From Manduca sexta (taxonomy: Eukaryota; Arthropoda; Insecta; Lepidoptera; Sphingidae): a stretch of 64,000 bases of DNA. The first letter of the stretch is position 1; each line of letters begins with the position of its first letter. This document shows positions 21,013-35,182 of the stretch, piece after piece. The stretch is taken from contig NC_051131.1 of the NCBI RefSeq assembly GCF_014839805.1, positions 14,372,913-14,436,912 of the forward strand, read 5' to 3'. The notes below the pieces were generated by a model. It searched no databases, was not told where the DNA came from, and saw nothing but the letters and a program-made list of their open reading frames with translations. Made by a program: the position numbers and the translations under genes.

Positions 21013-22985
21013 GCCGCCGCGACATGGTGCTGGTGTTGGCGCTGCTCGCTGCGTGCAGCGTGTGGGCGGCGGCGGGCGGCGCGCGGCCGCAGCCGTTGGC
21101 GGTGCCACGCTGCTGCCCGTCCGGCCGCCGCCTCGACCCTGACGCGCTGGATGCGCTCGCGCTGACGCCGGCCGCGAGCGCCGCTGCGTGCGCGCCCGCC
21201 GCCGCCGACGAGCCTACCTGGACGCCGCTAGTGTATGCGCCGGCGCGTGGCGGATTCCTAGAACGTGGCCGAGTGCCTTCGCACTGGCGCGTCGGTGAGG
21301 CAGCTCCACCGGGCTGCGCCGAGCTCCGAGCTCTCCCCGACCACGCTGGCTCCTACGCGCTACTCGCTAACAACGGTTCCTTGATGCTGCTTCGTGGGGA
21401 GGTGCGTGTGTTGCCATTGGAGCGGTTCTGTGTCGACGTAACGGCGGCGCTCGTCTGTGCCGAGGACGTGCCGCGAGCGCCCTCGAAGTGTTGTTCTGAA
21501 GGACGCGCGGTGGAAGGCGCACATTGCGTGCGCGACGAGCCTCTCGCGGCCGATGCGCTGGAGGAGTTGGCGGCGCTCGCCAACGGCAGCACTGTGGGCC
21601 GCGGGTGGCCGGCTTGTGCGGCAGGGTCGCAGTACGCGGTGGCGGGCGCGCTGAGGGGCGCTCGTCTCGCGGCCGACGGCGCGTTGGAGCTGGGTGGTGC
21701 GGGAGGCGCGCGGCTCGAGGCGGGCGCGTGGTGTGCAGATGCGGTACGCGGCGAAACCGGCGCGCGCGTGCTGGCGTGCGAGGCGGCAGCGCGGGCGCCG
21801 ACGCCGGCGAGGGGTGCGCGACATGCACTGTACGGTGCTGGTTTGGCGGTCGGCGCGGCGTTCCTGGCGGCGACGCTGGCGGCTGGCTTCGCGCTGCCGG
21901 CCGCTCATCACGCGCTCCACTGGCGCTGTCAGACTCATTACGTGGCGGCCCTGATGCTGGGCGATGTTCTGCTCGCGGCCACACAGCTCGCCGCAGATCG
22001 GGTGCCGCCCACACTGTGTCGTGCGCTAGGTGAGGATCCGGTTGTCGACGACTATCGCTCGAGTTTGTGTTTATGTGAGTAACGAGTGCGTTTTGTTCAC
22101 ATGTGCGGTGCAGCGGTGTGCATGCATTTCCTGTTCCTGTCCGCGTTCTTCTGGCTCAACACGATGTGCTTCAACATCTGGTGGACATTCCGGTGAGTAG
22201 TCCTGCCTGTATATTACGTAGTGTAGTTGAGAATGTGAACATTGAGGTTGTATGTTGTGCGCAGCGACTTCCGTCCGACGAGCCTGGAGCGCGGCCAGGA
22301 GGCGTGGCGGCTGCGCGTGTACATGGTGTACGCGTGGGGTGGACCACTGGTCGTGGCGGGTGCGGCGGCGCTGCTCGACCACCTGCCGCCCACCGCCGCG
22401 CCACTGCTGCGCCCACGCTTCGCCGTGCAGCGCTGTTGGTTCTACGGTGATATGGAGATCTTGGTGTATTTCTTCGGACCGGTTGGCGTGCTGCTGCTGG
22501 TGAATTTGGCGCTGTTCATCTCAACGACGCGACAGCTGACGTGTGGCCTGTGGCGCCGTGACGAGGTTAAATCCACGTCAGAGCGCGCCGCGCTGGGCCG
22601 CGTGTGCGCCAAGCTGGTGGTGGTGATGGGCGTGACGTGGGGCGCGGACGTGGTGTCATGGGCAGCCGGCGGTCCCGAATACGTGTGGTACGCGACGGAC
22701 TTGCTGAATGCGCTGCAGGGCGTCTTCATCTTCCTAGTGGTGGGGTGCCAGCCGCACGCGTGGGCGGCGTTAAAGCGGTGCGCGGCAGCGTGCTGCGCCG
22801 GCGCATCCGAGCGAGCCGCTGCGCGCGCCACTCACTCTTCCACGCACCTGCCTTCGTGCGGCGAGTCTCTCACGCACACCACGCAGGCACCCGCGCCGGC
22901 AGCCCAGGCCGCTCCAGCACTAGGTGCCGCCGCGTCCGCTGCGCCCGCGCCCGCGCCCCGCGTGCCCATGGAGACCGTGTGCTGA
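20994..22985 (+). CDS. Methuselah-like class B G protein-coupled receptor
   Basis: A seven-helix surface receptor, ligand unknown. The three exons are 20994-22029, 22114-22192 and 22265-22985, with introns of 84 and 72 bp and GTGAGG/GTGAGT donors, giving 611 residues. Residues 11-27 form a signal peptide ([17 protein letters not shown]). The ectodomain to about 277 is cysteine-rich, with two CC motifs (RCCPSG at 39-44, KCCSEG at 165-170) and NGS/NGST sequons (127-129, 197-200). Such repeated CC motifs are a Methuselah-family feature. Helices lie near 279-302, 313-334, 346-371, 388-408, 437-460, 482-506 and 513-534. [13 protein letters not shown] (359-371) is the typical helix 3 of this family. 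The tail is Ala/Pro/Ser/Thr-rich. The sequence is very GC-rich. Which Methuselah-like subtype it is cannot be decided here. Confidence 0.9.
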
Positions 22986-23242
22986 GACTTTCGTGCAAAC
23001 TGACGACTCACTAGTGACGAGTGACTGGACCCGCCATCGAGCTTTAATGTATTCACGTATTGAATATTTATTAACCAGTATTATTTTGTATTTCCTGTGA
23101 CGAGTGCGTGACGCCGAGTGAGGCTGTGCCGCGTGTCACGTGAGGCGTGACACGTGACGTATGCAGTGTGCATTGTGTTATATATGTTTATTGAGTGAAC
23201 CGATGACTGTCTTGCCCTTTTAGAATGGCTGTTGAACCAAAA

Positions 23243-23248
23243 AATAAA
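23243..23248 (+). terminator. Poly(A) signal AATAAA of the receptor gene
   Basis: The hexamer lies 258 bp after the stop in CCAAAAAATAAATTGG, followed by a TGTGTTTTCTTTC stretch that fits the downstream U/GU-rich element. Confidence 0.6.
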
Positions 23249-23299
23249 TTGGTCAAAACGTAAAGCAGTGTGTTTTCTTTCTCCTCCACATGTTGTGTG

Positions 23300-26200
23300 C
23301 TTGCTGAACGTATAAACACGGTTAGCCGGGCGGGGGGCGGGTAAAATGCGGATAGAGCAAGTGTGGAGCGCGTTTATGTCTTTTGTACGGAGTATGATGT
23401 ATACTGTGTGAAGCCGCGCCGCGCATAGCGAGTTCTCTCTGTGTTATGATATGTGACAGGTATATGTTATTCCTTAAAGCATTTCCCGTGCTTCGAAACT
23501 TGATGGATGAACCGTTGCCATGGTTGGGATGCTGAATCTTCCAATTATAATTGTAATTCCACGTGTGAATTATGCTTGTGAGCTAAATGTATCGCACCGC
23601 TATCCATTGGTAAGCTGGACCAGTACATTTTTGGATCGGGCTACATCGGACCTTGAACACTACGGGACTATATGCTCCAAAAATCAATAACATTTTATGT
23701 TTTAAGTACGTCTATTATCCATTATTTACAATTAAAAGTTATGCAACCAGAAATTCAACTCTCCGCCAACATGTCGATCGAATGCCGTAGTGTCTTCTCT
23801 TATTCATTTCAAATCATAATAATACTTATTCCTAATTTGCTTGCCTCCGTCAGTATGTTATGTAAAGGCCGAATGAGTAGTGACTTAAATTTCTGCTGAG
23901 TTTGCGAGCGGCAGGTGTCGGCGCGCGCGGCTGTGTGCGTGCGCGTGTGTGTGTGTAAGCGACCGCATTCTTCGCGCGTGTTGTAATGAGATAGTTTCAA
24001 AGCGCACGGCGTCACCGCCCGCTACGTAAGCGGTCCCCGCGCATCGCCGTGAATCTTTGTTATAGCCTATAAGGCTAAATCACAAGCACAACGCGGCTAA
24101 ACCGAAGTACTAACTTAAAACAAACAGGCATACAGATTCCACCCTAGAGCATCGACAAGCTGTATGGTTTACAAAAGAATTCGAGGTAGTGTTGCGGTCG
24201 CGCAGTTTATAAGTCATACGTCATAGTTTGCGCGAACATCAAATCATCGGGAACTTACTGCAAAGTCCGGAGTATATACATATGTTTGTATTACCTAATA
24301 TACAAGAGCTACAATCAGCTACATATCTGTGCCGAACGCCGGCAAATCTACTTCCATACACAATATGTACCTGATTCAAATAGTGTCGAATTCGCAAGAG
24401 GCACCCGGGCGACGCATCGCATTCACGCCACTGGCGCGACGCGGGACGCAGGTCAGGGTTGTTAGCAGTGGCGAAGGATAAAATTAACACAGAGTTCATA
24501 ATATTAAGTTAAGATTCCCTCTACGGAAGCAATGAAATCCACAAGCTTCAGTTATTAATTTTGAACAGCCATTAACCATACAAAAATATCGTAATTTGTC
24601 CGACAACTTCGTCTTATACCAATTGTTTAGATTTCGTTTTAGGTACCGCTGTATAATCAACAAAATGCGAAGACTGTGTATTACATTTATTGATTGACTA
24701 ATCAATTAGTTGATTAACGAGCGACAGCCGCTACCTGCTGTGTTGCACATTTATGTACCATCGCATACGCTCCTTTCTTAAAAAAAAGGAAAATTCTTAT
24801 AGATAACAATAATAAGACGCACATAAAAATCGCTAACGTTACACAAACAATCAAGTTAGATTATCTAATTATCATAGTTACATTATAAATATTTTAAATA
24901 CAAACACAAATACTAAAAAAATAAACAATCTATAATAACTGGGTGCGTGGCCAAGTGACGAAAATTTGTCACAAACCTGCAAATTAATTTCTATTACAAT
25001 TTCCAACCTATTTACACAACGACTTCGCTTATGCACTACATAACGTCAAGTCTAACGTTTTACAATTCTACAACTGCGCGGTTTTTGTAAACACTTGATT
25101 ACACATCTGGCTGATGCTGATTTAAGTTCGCTTTTCGTGTGCAACCGTTATCCTCCAAGGTAAATGCTGAGTAGTAGTAGTGCCTACAGGAACCGCACAA
25201 ACTCGTATGATTTATTAAAATTTGGACCTATTTCTGCCACTTTAGATGCTCCACTCTACGGCGGCGTCACGTGGTTCGGCATTGTATATACTCGAGGAAA
25301 AACATGAGGGCAAAAAATGTTTTTTCATTCAAATTAAGTATATTATAAATAATACTTCTACTATTTTGGTCCCTGCTCTCAGGTCTTTTGCTTGCTTTAT
25401 ACATCTCTTAATATATACCTGTGGATCATCAATCTTACTATAACAAGGCATACATACAACCGCTCGTTGTAATTAGGATGTAGTTAAGGGATCGTTGCGG
25501 CTAGCCATTAGCCGGTAATCAGGAAGCCGGTGCGTTAGACACGTGCGGCCCACGCACCCGCACAGCGGCGAGCGGCGGCAACGGCGCCGGAGATGGCCGC
25601 CGCGGGCCTAACACGCGTCAGGACCAGATTAGACACTTGTATGACCATACTCACGCCTCTACGTTACTGTAGTACGTTTTCTGCATGCTAGTGTACGCTT
25701 CACAGGCAGACATGACATGCCTGGGACACTAATCGCTGATGAATTTAATTATTATTATTTTGAAAGTACATTGAAATTTACCGGCTTATAGTTGCATAAA
25801 AGTAATAAAGTAAGTAACAAGTCTATGACGTTCTCACGACGACTTGGTGAAGTACCGAGTGTCGGGGTAATACCGTATTCTTCTGTATATTGCTACCGTA
25901 TTGCATATCCGAGTATAATGTTTCCAAGTCCAAGCTATTGGCAGTATCGCGGACCCCCCGCGGGTTGTATTATTGGCTTCGCGTTATAAAACATCTGGAA
26001 TCACAGCTCAGTATTCGCTCGTGTTCATTCTCGGAGCCGCCGCGCCGCGTCTCACGCCCACTCGGCCACACTCCCACGCGCACGGTGGGTGCGCAGGATT
26101 TTTACGCACTAAGTGAGCTGGTACTATCTAAGATAGGTTTTTGGTTGTGTTTACTTTAGATTATATTTAGTCGATGTCGCGCGCAGATGTGTCGGGTGCC

Positions 26201-29200
26201 GGGTTTGCGCTCAGTCGCGGCGCGCAGGCCGCTGATGAGCACGGAGCGATACGTCCCCAAACGCTGAGTTTTCCTTCTTCCTTTCATAATTAAGACAGAT
26301 TATTTTTTATTATAAGGAAACTGGCTGTTTTCATTAAACTTTGTTTACAAAGGTGGAAATATCTTTTTGTATCTTTTTAAATATGTTTTTGTGTGTTTAA
26401 TCGATGTCCAAGTGTTATTTTCACCTTATTCCTTAATTTGATTACTGATGGCAATCACGGCTTTGCCTCGTGGGGGATTAACACCTAAACAAATATTTAC
26501 TAAATTAAGAAAATATACATCAAATATATTAAAAATAAATTATTTAATTTAAAAAACAGAAAAGTGTAAAATGATCATATAAAAGTCTCATATTCGCTGT
26601 CTATAAAATAATCATTTACAAAATTATGATTATGATGATTTTTTACGCGTAGTCTTCCTGTTGATCGAAATCACATTCGTTTGTGATAGTTTAAATCAAG
26701 CTTATGTGCTAAAGAAGCAAATATACACCTCGGCGCGTTCCCTATAGAGTATCCGGAAGTAGAGACATTTACTCAATGCTCGCTGTAAGCGCACCTTGAT
26801 GGGACAAGCATTAGGCGCCTCGCTGTATTCGGGTTTATACAACACGAAGGAAATATTTTAGCGCGTGATTGTGCGGAAATAATGTCGAGCTTGCCAAATG
26901 AACGGTCCGGCTTCATATCCGGCCCAGAGCGACGCAGCGCAGTGCGGAGCGGGCCTCGACACTCGTCGCGAACTGCTGCTGGCTGATATTTACTTACAAA
27001 CATCAACAAATCATTATGGGGCAACCATGAAAGCGGTAAACAATCTCAAAATCTGTGCAATGCAGCTAAAGTCTGCATAGGTTTGTTAACATGAGAGCTG
27101 AATAATATTATTTATTGTCTGATTAGATTAGCCCGTAATGTACGTGAGCAAGAATTCGAATCGCATTACAGTGAATGGGACACTCACCGTCGCAGTTTCC
27201 GGTTCGCGCAAACGCCATTATTAACGCGCATAGTCCTACGAGTTCCCTCGCGAGCCAAGACGAGACATAAACAAAACACTCAGCAGCGCCGCAGCAGGCA
27301 GTGACATTTATGTAAAAAATGCCAGGTTCTTTTATTTAGTGCAGTTACTATCGACTGTTGTAATGACAATGTATATTTGGAAGTTGTAACTGCCTGCGTG
27401 CTCTACAAAATAATTTGTTGAATTCGGTAGAGGCGACAGGAGAGCCGGGAAGGCGCTGCGGCAGCGGGGGCTTTACCGGAGCGGGAGCGGCGGACGAGCG
27501 GAGCGCGGCGCCGCAGGAAATTACATTGTTCAGCAAAGCGGCCAACTGTCTCATTAAATCGTAGTTACGCGAGTGTGTTCCGGGGAGGTGGCTGCCGACT
27601 GCTGCGACTGTGCTCAGCACTGAGTCGGTGACCACTGAGCCTTGACCTAGTGATTTTGTAACACTAGTTTTGACACCGAAATTAATAGCTGTGACGTAGG
27701 TGTTTGTAATATACTGTACACTTTGTGTATCTCGGCCTACTCCTTGCACGATATGACATGGCTCAAGCGATATTTAACAAAATATTATTATTATGTATTA
27801 CGCTTTTATTGTCATATTAAATCGACTAATGTATCCTATTTCGGAGCATTCGAACCATATTTTGTAATGGTTGTATGCCAATTTCAATTTTGTTTATTCA
27901 TTTGAGCTCATGCCCAGCGGTGAATCCATTCAATAAAGGGTTGCTAACTGCATGAGTAGTCTCGGTCGTACCAGCGTGGGTCTCCAGTCGTCTACATGTT
28001 GTTTGTATCGTGTGCATACTACAACACCGACAAACCATTGTCACGATGACGTCTAGTACCGAGCGGAAGCAATAGATCACAATAATAAATACGACTTGTC
28101 TCGACGGCTGTCGGAGATAGGCGGTATCTTCGCTGACAACCGGCGACAACACGATTATTTCGATATTACTGTTACTTCAAAATACATTGGTGTTATGGCA
28201 TTTGGAGAGTTTTGTAAGAATTTTTATAGGGAAAATAATATTTTTCAACGAAATTGCAAGCGGGCGTTGGAGGTGACCTCGCGCGCCGCATGGAACAGGC
28301 GAGTAGCTATTGTGACCGAAAAGGTAGAATAGCGAGCCTCTCTTATGGGGGTTATCGTCCATTATAGCTGGCGAGGAGCTTTTATTTTATCGAAAAGGAC
28401 CTGAAAGACGTTTTAGGCGAAAAACCAACACAACAAATTCTATATCCACAAGTGTTTTTAATAAGTAGGTATAAGTACCGATTGTGCCGGTGTAATGACA
28501 TGTGTGCTACACAACTTGCTCAGTGAATATAATATGATTACTATTGCGCGAGCAGAGTCTTGTGATAGTAGATTCATTATTTTACAGCATGAAGCAAGAA
28601 AACGAGTAAGTAACTGGGTGGCCTGATGGTACCTAATAACTATCTAACAAAAATTCGAAAAGATATGTATTGGCTAATCCTAATATTAATGTCACGATGT
28701 TGACTAAGTAACAACTGAATTGTCGATTCGTTAGGGTAAACAGCGCCACTGTAACAGGACACCGACTTGTCCATAAAATCTTGACCTTAATATTCGGCTT
28801 ATTTCAATATTTGTGCTTATTTGGCAACCTTTTTCGAAATTCGTTCAGTCTGTCATAGTATGATCGATGGCGTGAAGGCAATGGGCGGTAAACGCCCGTG
28901 TCAAGTTACTCTGGTGAGAACCACCACAACAATCTACGTATAGTTTATAATTTACCAGATATAACTTAGTAGCTATATGAATGTTTAGCCGTGGGCAGGC
29001 TCGTGGTGGGTTGTCGCACGGCTCGCGGGTGCCGCTGCGCCGCGCCCCCGTGTTTGCGCGCGGGCGCGGGCCCTAATTTATCGGCGCTAAGTGCAAACAC
29101 GCGCGGCTGATTTACCCACAGTCCTCCAGCGCGATGTGCGCCGGAACCGTCCGCGAGCCTTCACGTAAACTGAACATGTTAGTACAACGCCGCCTAATGC

Positions 29201-32094
29201 GAGTTGTTCAGAGTTGTTGCCGCTACAGGTCCCTCGGTAGGGAAATATCATAATTAGAAGCCTATCCATGACATCTCTGTACGATAAGCAATATGTCGAT
29301 AAATTATTTGAAAAGAAACGAAAAAATAATTTTTCAATGATACCAATAGATTGCATAGTAGGTAGGTATAGTTATATGGTTCTACATTGTTGTCTGAATT
29401 ATAGACGCTTGTAGGTTATTTTGTTTCAAGCTCAGTTTATGTAACTGGTTTCATCTCCGTCGATAAGATAATCTAAGAAATCTATATTTGAAACTCTATA
29501 TCATAGTTTAGTGGTAGTAGTGTCGGGCATCAGTTTGTGATCGTCAAACATACCCAGCATGCGGTGCGGAGTAACTTGTCATGTGTCGGTCTGTATGAAC
29601 AGCGCTGTACATACAAAGGAATATTTTCGCCTGCCCGCCGCGCTGCGCCGTTCGACGCGCCTTGTGTGCATCGGCAACCAGAGTCAGCGTCGTCCAGTTC
29701 GTCTTGTTCATGTAAAATGGCGCGTTAGACGGAGAAAGGTGCGCCGGTCACGACTAAACCCGATACTATTGCAAATGTTAAGGTGCTACATGATTTCAAC
29801 GAAATATTTCTCCTAGTAAAAAAAGAAATACATAGTTGCGTCTATGACATGCTATTGACTACAGTTCGACTGTCTGTCTATCTAGGGCCAACAAAACAGT
29901 GAATGCTCGACACACTCATCGCAATTTAGGCACGTAACTGCAGATGCAGCTGTCGGACAAGGCCCTCACACGTGCTAGCGTCTAAGGACGCCTGCTTGAT
30001 ACGCTGAAAAAAACTACACAAAAAAAACGAGGAATGTTGGTTAGGGACTGATTTTTTAATATAATTTCTGTTAAACCACGAGGACGATGTATAGTTAACG
30101 CAGTTAACAGTAGAATATTAATTTGGTTCAAGGCAAGTACAAAGACCAGTCGTGTATAATTTTTTCTGCTTATGTAAAGTAACTACTCTCACAAGCGGGA
30201 CTTTGCATTGCCTAAAACTCGATAACTAGCTGTGGCGTATTAAAATATATTATTAATTATAATGCCAAAAATAAATAAATATATGTAAGTAAGTGTACAT
30301 TCAATGTACATATTTGGAACCAAATAATATTACCATAAGACAAGAAATACATAATGTTATAACAGTAACGCGACGGATAATAGTTAAAGTCATTAAAATG
30401 TGTGTGTGTTTGTGTGTGTGTATTTTATTTTTGAAAATTGTACTTAAGATACATTGTATACAAATAAATTCTTTGGTGGAGGGCCATGTTTAGCAGCGGA
30501 CAACTTGCGGTTTCGAAAAGGTGTTTTTGTTGGTCTCTCAGTACCTAATGTTGTTTATAGTGGTGTGTCCAATGCGACTGCAATAGGAAGAGTCGCTGGT
30601 CGTGCGGGAGTGGCGGGACACATGACCTCGCCGCGACATCTCAAACAAAACCGCGGTGAACTGACAGCCTTGTCGGAGTCGTCGATATTCCGGAGTGTCA
30701 CAGAAGCACATTGAGTTTTTTTTTCTTAGTTTTAAGAGAAAAATGTTATTATCCCCTGGCAGCTCTACCATTAAAATCTGTAGTGATATCGAGTTGTGGC
30801 GTGAGCAGAGACCATGGGCTTTTTGCCGTCTAACCGCCATTTACTTGAACATGTGACGCACTTGAAGACACCGACTCTGGCTTACGGTTGGTGTGAATGG
30901 ACAGTAATGGAATCGAAGGCCAGTGCAGCGCGGCGCCAGCGGGACGACCGGGGGCGGCGTGTGTGCCTGCACATGCGACGCGGCGCGACGTCACTCACGC
31001 AGTAATGAGCGCCGAGTAATGGCCATCATTCATCTTGATCACTTACCACCAGTTGCTCCTTTGCTCTCGTCTCACATAAAAAGGAAAATAAAAGTTTAAT
31101 GATTTGCGTTTTATCCAATTTACTTGACATGACTCATGCAGTGTGTTATCGAAGGTGATTCGCGAGGTATCATGCGCGGCGAGCGAGACGCAGGCAGCAC
31201 GACCGGAGGAGATTCATAGCAACAATGTACTATCTAGAATCTAGACCGTGTCCGCTTCTTTGACATCAAACGCGATGTTACATTGTATAAATTTTTATAG
31301 TGTGGATGTGTTAAAGTTGGGAAGTAATATTGCGTGCACACCTGCACTTTAATGCGGATAGTGTTTCTGGTCGCCTTGTGTGCGTGCGAGTGCGGCGCAG
31401 TGTTTGCCAAACTGGCGAGTTATTTTGGCGAGGGTCGTCGGCCGCTCGGTCGCGTGCGCCCGCGCAGCGCCTTGCTGTCATGTGCCACAGTGAGCCGCAC
31501 ATACTCTTGTGGGTAAATCACAGCAAACGTATGATAAGGAAGGGCAACGTAACACACATTTTAAAATGTGTGACACGGTATTGGAATATTGCAACGAATA
31601 TGCGACGCAGGTTGCCATTGGACAAGTCAATGAAAAGCTGCGCCTATGTGTTGTGGTGATCGCCCATGTGCGGTACATAATATGTATATTTCTTCAGTTT
31701 GACATATAATAAGTCAATCGTCTTGACGTATAGGTACAGATGTGTCTCCTCCATGTGAGAGAGCATGGCAAATCTACAGTGATAGGAGCAGATTCGGTCG
31801 GGTCATTCCCTACTTATCAGCCATGGTGAGGAACGCCCTTACTTAAAGTATAAGATATCATAAGACGGAAGTTTCAAATACTTAAAAATATTAGATTAGG
31901 TGGAGCTCTCACTTATATTTTTATTTATTTGTTAAGTTATAGAGATATTTAGGATTGTTTGTAACAAGATATTATCGCATTGGGGTAATACCTGTAATGG
32001 TAATGTCTATATATATAAATAATATTAATAAATATAAATAATATTTATGATACATTGTTATAGGTATAACGAGGAAATATCTTCCTACATAACA
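23300..32094. other. Non-coding region with GC-rich patches, poor in transposons
   Basis: About 8.8 kb with no supportable gene. GC- and CpG-rich patches stand out at about 23900-24040, 25540-25620, 26020-26240, 27420-27620, 29000-29180, 30590-30670 and 30920-31010. A GT run lies at about 30400-30422. Frames such as minus 27348-27749 lack a good start and any motif. TAATCAATTA at 24699-24708 is a palindromic homeodomain-type site. Confidence 0.45.
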
Positions 32095-32331
32095 CAGTTG
32101 TATTGCGTGCGCGGCGCGATCACAGCTGAGGCACGGGTTCGATTCCCGGGTCCGGTTAGGCCAAGTTTTATTTGGGTTTTTCTGCACACTAACAGCCCGA
32201 AGTCCGGAATTTATGCCCGACATGGCGATAGGTTGGCCCTATCAAATCATGGGACGGAACACATTTGGCGAAAAGTGTATGGGTGGTACTACCTCATGAG
32301 GGATAAAAGAATGATTTGTGTGTGTGTGTAG
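32095..32331 (+). mobile_element. tRNA-derived SINE with B box and GT-rich tail
   Basis: GCACGGGTTCGATTCCCGGG at 32131-32150 contains the RNA polymerase III B box of a tRNA. It is followed by a non-tRNA body (ATGGCGATAGGTTGGCCC, ATCATGGGACGGAACACATT) and a GTGTGTGTG tail. It matches the truncated copy at 11879-12007. The 5' end is estimated. Confidence 0.75.
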
Positions 32332-34862
32332 TTTATAAGACATACTGAGGTAAAGTTCATACACGAACTGTTCAAAGACGTAGCACATATTACACCACTT
32401 TCAAGGATACTAGAAATGGCTTCAATCCGCCAGTACTGACGGGAGAGGCGTGGAGGGTGGAGAGCGACTCATGAAAGCTTTTGCGAATGATTGATGCTTG
32501 ACAAGCGTGCACCGGAGTGAGGCGCCGCAACAGGTACGAGTGCCGTCCCCTCGGGATCGTAGGATACATAGGATTCTCTCTTATTTGCAACACTTATAAT
32601 ACTGTTGACGGGATTACAGCCACTAAAACTTGGATATTTGAGTAAAATAGAATATTTTTCTAGGAGACATTAATTCAATAAAATTTCTAATGGCTGTTAA
32701 AATAAATTTCCAGGTTTTCGTAAGATTATGGATTTGAAACGCTCTTTGGGCATCTTATAAACTAGACAAATTCGTGGAAACTGTTACGGATGGCAGTGGT
32801 ACTAGCCGCGCCAGTGACTCGGCGCTGTTCCGTGTAATGTGTGCTCATCGGGTTACTGTTATTTATTGCACCATATAGATTTACGCACAGGTAAGCAAAC
32901 ACTAATGGTAAAAGAACCCACGCTGATAGGCTAGTTAGTGAGCTAGAATGAGGATTTGGAAAGAGGAGATCTGATCGGTAATAAACAAGACAGTAAAAAA
33001 AAACAAATTTATGTAATATATTGATTTAATCGTAGGAACTTGTTTCGCACTTGTTCGTCACTTGTTATCACTAGAAGCAGTCAGTAAGCAACGCAATGAA
33101 CTCAACTCAATAATTGTATTAAACGACGTTCCAATAATCAGATAACTCCAGCAACCGCAATATTTATACACCGTTCGTTACATGACGAATGTATTAATGG
33201 CTACCAACATTCGACTCTGACTCATCTAAACATTGCACAATATACCCGCCGTATATGTGTGTGTGTGCGCGCGCTCCAAACTTGGGTTAAGTCTGCCGGA
33301 GATAGCGCGTGTCCTCGCACAAGGCCGAATACTTCGCGTTCACTCTGCTCTACACCGATGCATGGCAGGCTAGCTTTCCGCACGATTCCTTTGTTGTCCC
33401 GGTAATGTATATGTCCTAAATTTAGTCTATATGTATGATACATTACAAACCAAAATGCGCGACGGGGCCTCGCGGCCGGCGCGGCGGCACAAATGCAATG
33501 CAATCGGTACATACTAGTCATCGTTACTTCCTTCCATCATTCAGTTTGGTATTTATTGGCGCATAGTAGGATAAAGGCACCATATTCCAAGCGGTAGCAA
33601 AGAAAGAATCTTATTTATTGAATGATGTAAAGCTTTACGAATATTGCTTTATACCTCAAATCATCTGCGTTTGAAAAGACTTATTATCACACATTTAAAA
33701 TACACCCGGAGCCAGGTACGCCATACGACATATTGTGACATTATTGCCGGATGATGACACGCGACAAACGTGAATTGTGAATGTAGGCGAGTGAAAGTGC
33801 GCGGTACACGCCAGTCTACCGGTCGCGCGCACGGTGTGTCTTGAGGAGACCGGTGGATACACAGATATAGAGTCGACGCTAATGCGGAACATGTGGTGGG
33901 CTCTTCCAAATGTTTTTATAATTTCATTTTATGCTATGCTATGGTCAAAATCTCTAAAGGAATATTAGTACCCTACAGCTCGCCGAGCTTATTTTTATTT
34001 CATGGTGGGACAAAGCCAAAACCACACGACACAAATGTCACTCCCAGAATTCTCACGTGTGTTATTTAATTTAAACGCATAAGTCTTGTAGCGCTTGTTT
34101 GTTGCGACTGGATCAATCAAGCATTAAAAATTATTATAATCTCAAATATGTTCTGTGCTGAGCTCGGGGCGACGTGGCGTCGTGACGCTTTCAGCTCGGT
34201 CGCGTTTCTTCTCTGCGTCTGTTAGCAACGGTCCTAGGACAACGTCGGTGCGAGCCAGCGCCCGCGCACCTCATTACGCAACCGTTGACGGACGGTGCTA
34301 TTAACCCGCAAACATGTCGCGTTCGCATGATGCATGCCGCGTTATTTATACCTGTGCGCCGGCGAGACCGTGCGCGCATTCAAATGTTTCATATCGCATG
34401 TCTTAATCAAAAAATATATAATACTATTTTCAAATCTGTTTTATATCTAGAATTGCACCCAAATTGCGTATAGTGCCACAAAATACACTTTTTAATAACA
34501 AAAAGTTCTATATAAAATTCTATTTACCTAATATAAAGCTATCTTTGGATATGAAATATGTATACAGAATGAATGTTTGTGATGGTGCAGCTAGGCCGGC
34601 AACTTCGCCGCCGCAACTGTCGCTTCAAGAAAACTCATTTAGGTGACTGTCCATAATTTCTGAAGACATAAATATTTGCATAAAAGTGTTCAGTCTGAAA
34701 AAAATTTTTTTCAGATGGCAGAATGCAGATCGTAATGTCTTTAAAAATTATGAACTATCACTTAAGAGTTTTCCTGTAGCTACAATGGGTAATCTAGCGG
34801 AATTTGCCGCCCCGCTCAAAAATGCACCCTGCAGTTACCTATGTTATCTAAATATATAGATA
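32332..34862. other. Non-coding stretch with GC-rich patches
   Basis: Patches occur at about 33260-33500 and 34150-34380. No gene and no recognised element. Confidence 0.4.
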
Positions 34863-35182
34863 CTAGCTTTTGCTCGCGGCTCCGCCCGCGTTATAAAGTT
34901 ATTCAGGCTAAAGTTTTCCGTTATAAAAATAGTAGTTTCCCGGGAGCCTATGTTCTTCCCAGGGTCTCAAACTGTCTCCATACCAAATTTCATCTTAATA
35001 CGTTAGGTAGTTTTTGAGTTTAACACGTTAAGGCAGACAGATGCAGCGGGGGACTTTGTTATATTATTTAGAACTTTTTAAATGAAACAATCCCGTCATA
35101 CATCATTGTTGCATAACTTTAACCGTTTACGCAGCGCAGGCAACGGAAGCTCTCAAAACTCATAATTTTCCCCGTTTTTGCA

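Noticed and set aside
21360..22014. Long minus-strand frames opposite the receptor gene
   Set aside because: They are Arg/Pro-rich shadow frames of the GC-rich receptor exon, with no motif of their own.
26187..26267. Small exon starting ATGTGTCGGGTGCCG after a GCGCAG acceptor-like site
   Set aside because: It is only 26 codons in a GC-rich patch, with no donor or upstream exon. A TCAGTC word there could be a promoter element, but nothing downstream supports a gene.
27348..27749. 133-codon open frame on the minus strand
   Set aside because: The start is GTG and the frame's coding look comes from one GC-rich patch. No motif or codon periodicity supports it.
32131..32150. Possible functional tRNA gene (B box)
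   Set aside because: There is no matching acceptor stem or anticodon arm, and the SINE body and tail follow. The related copy at 11879-12007 has a target duplication.
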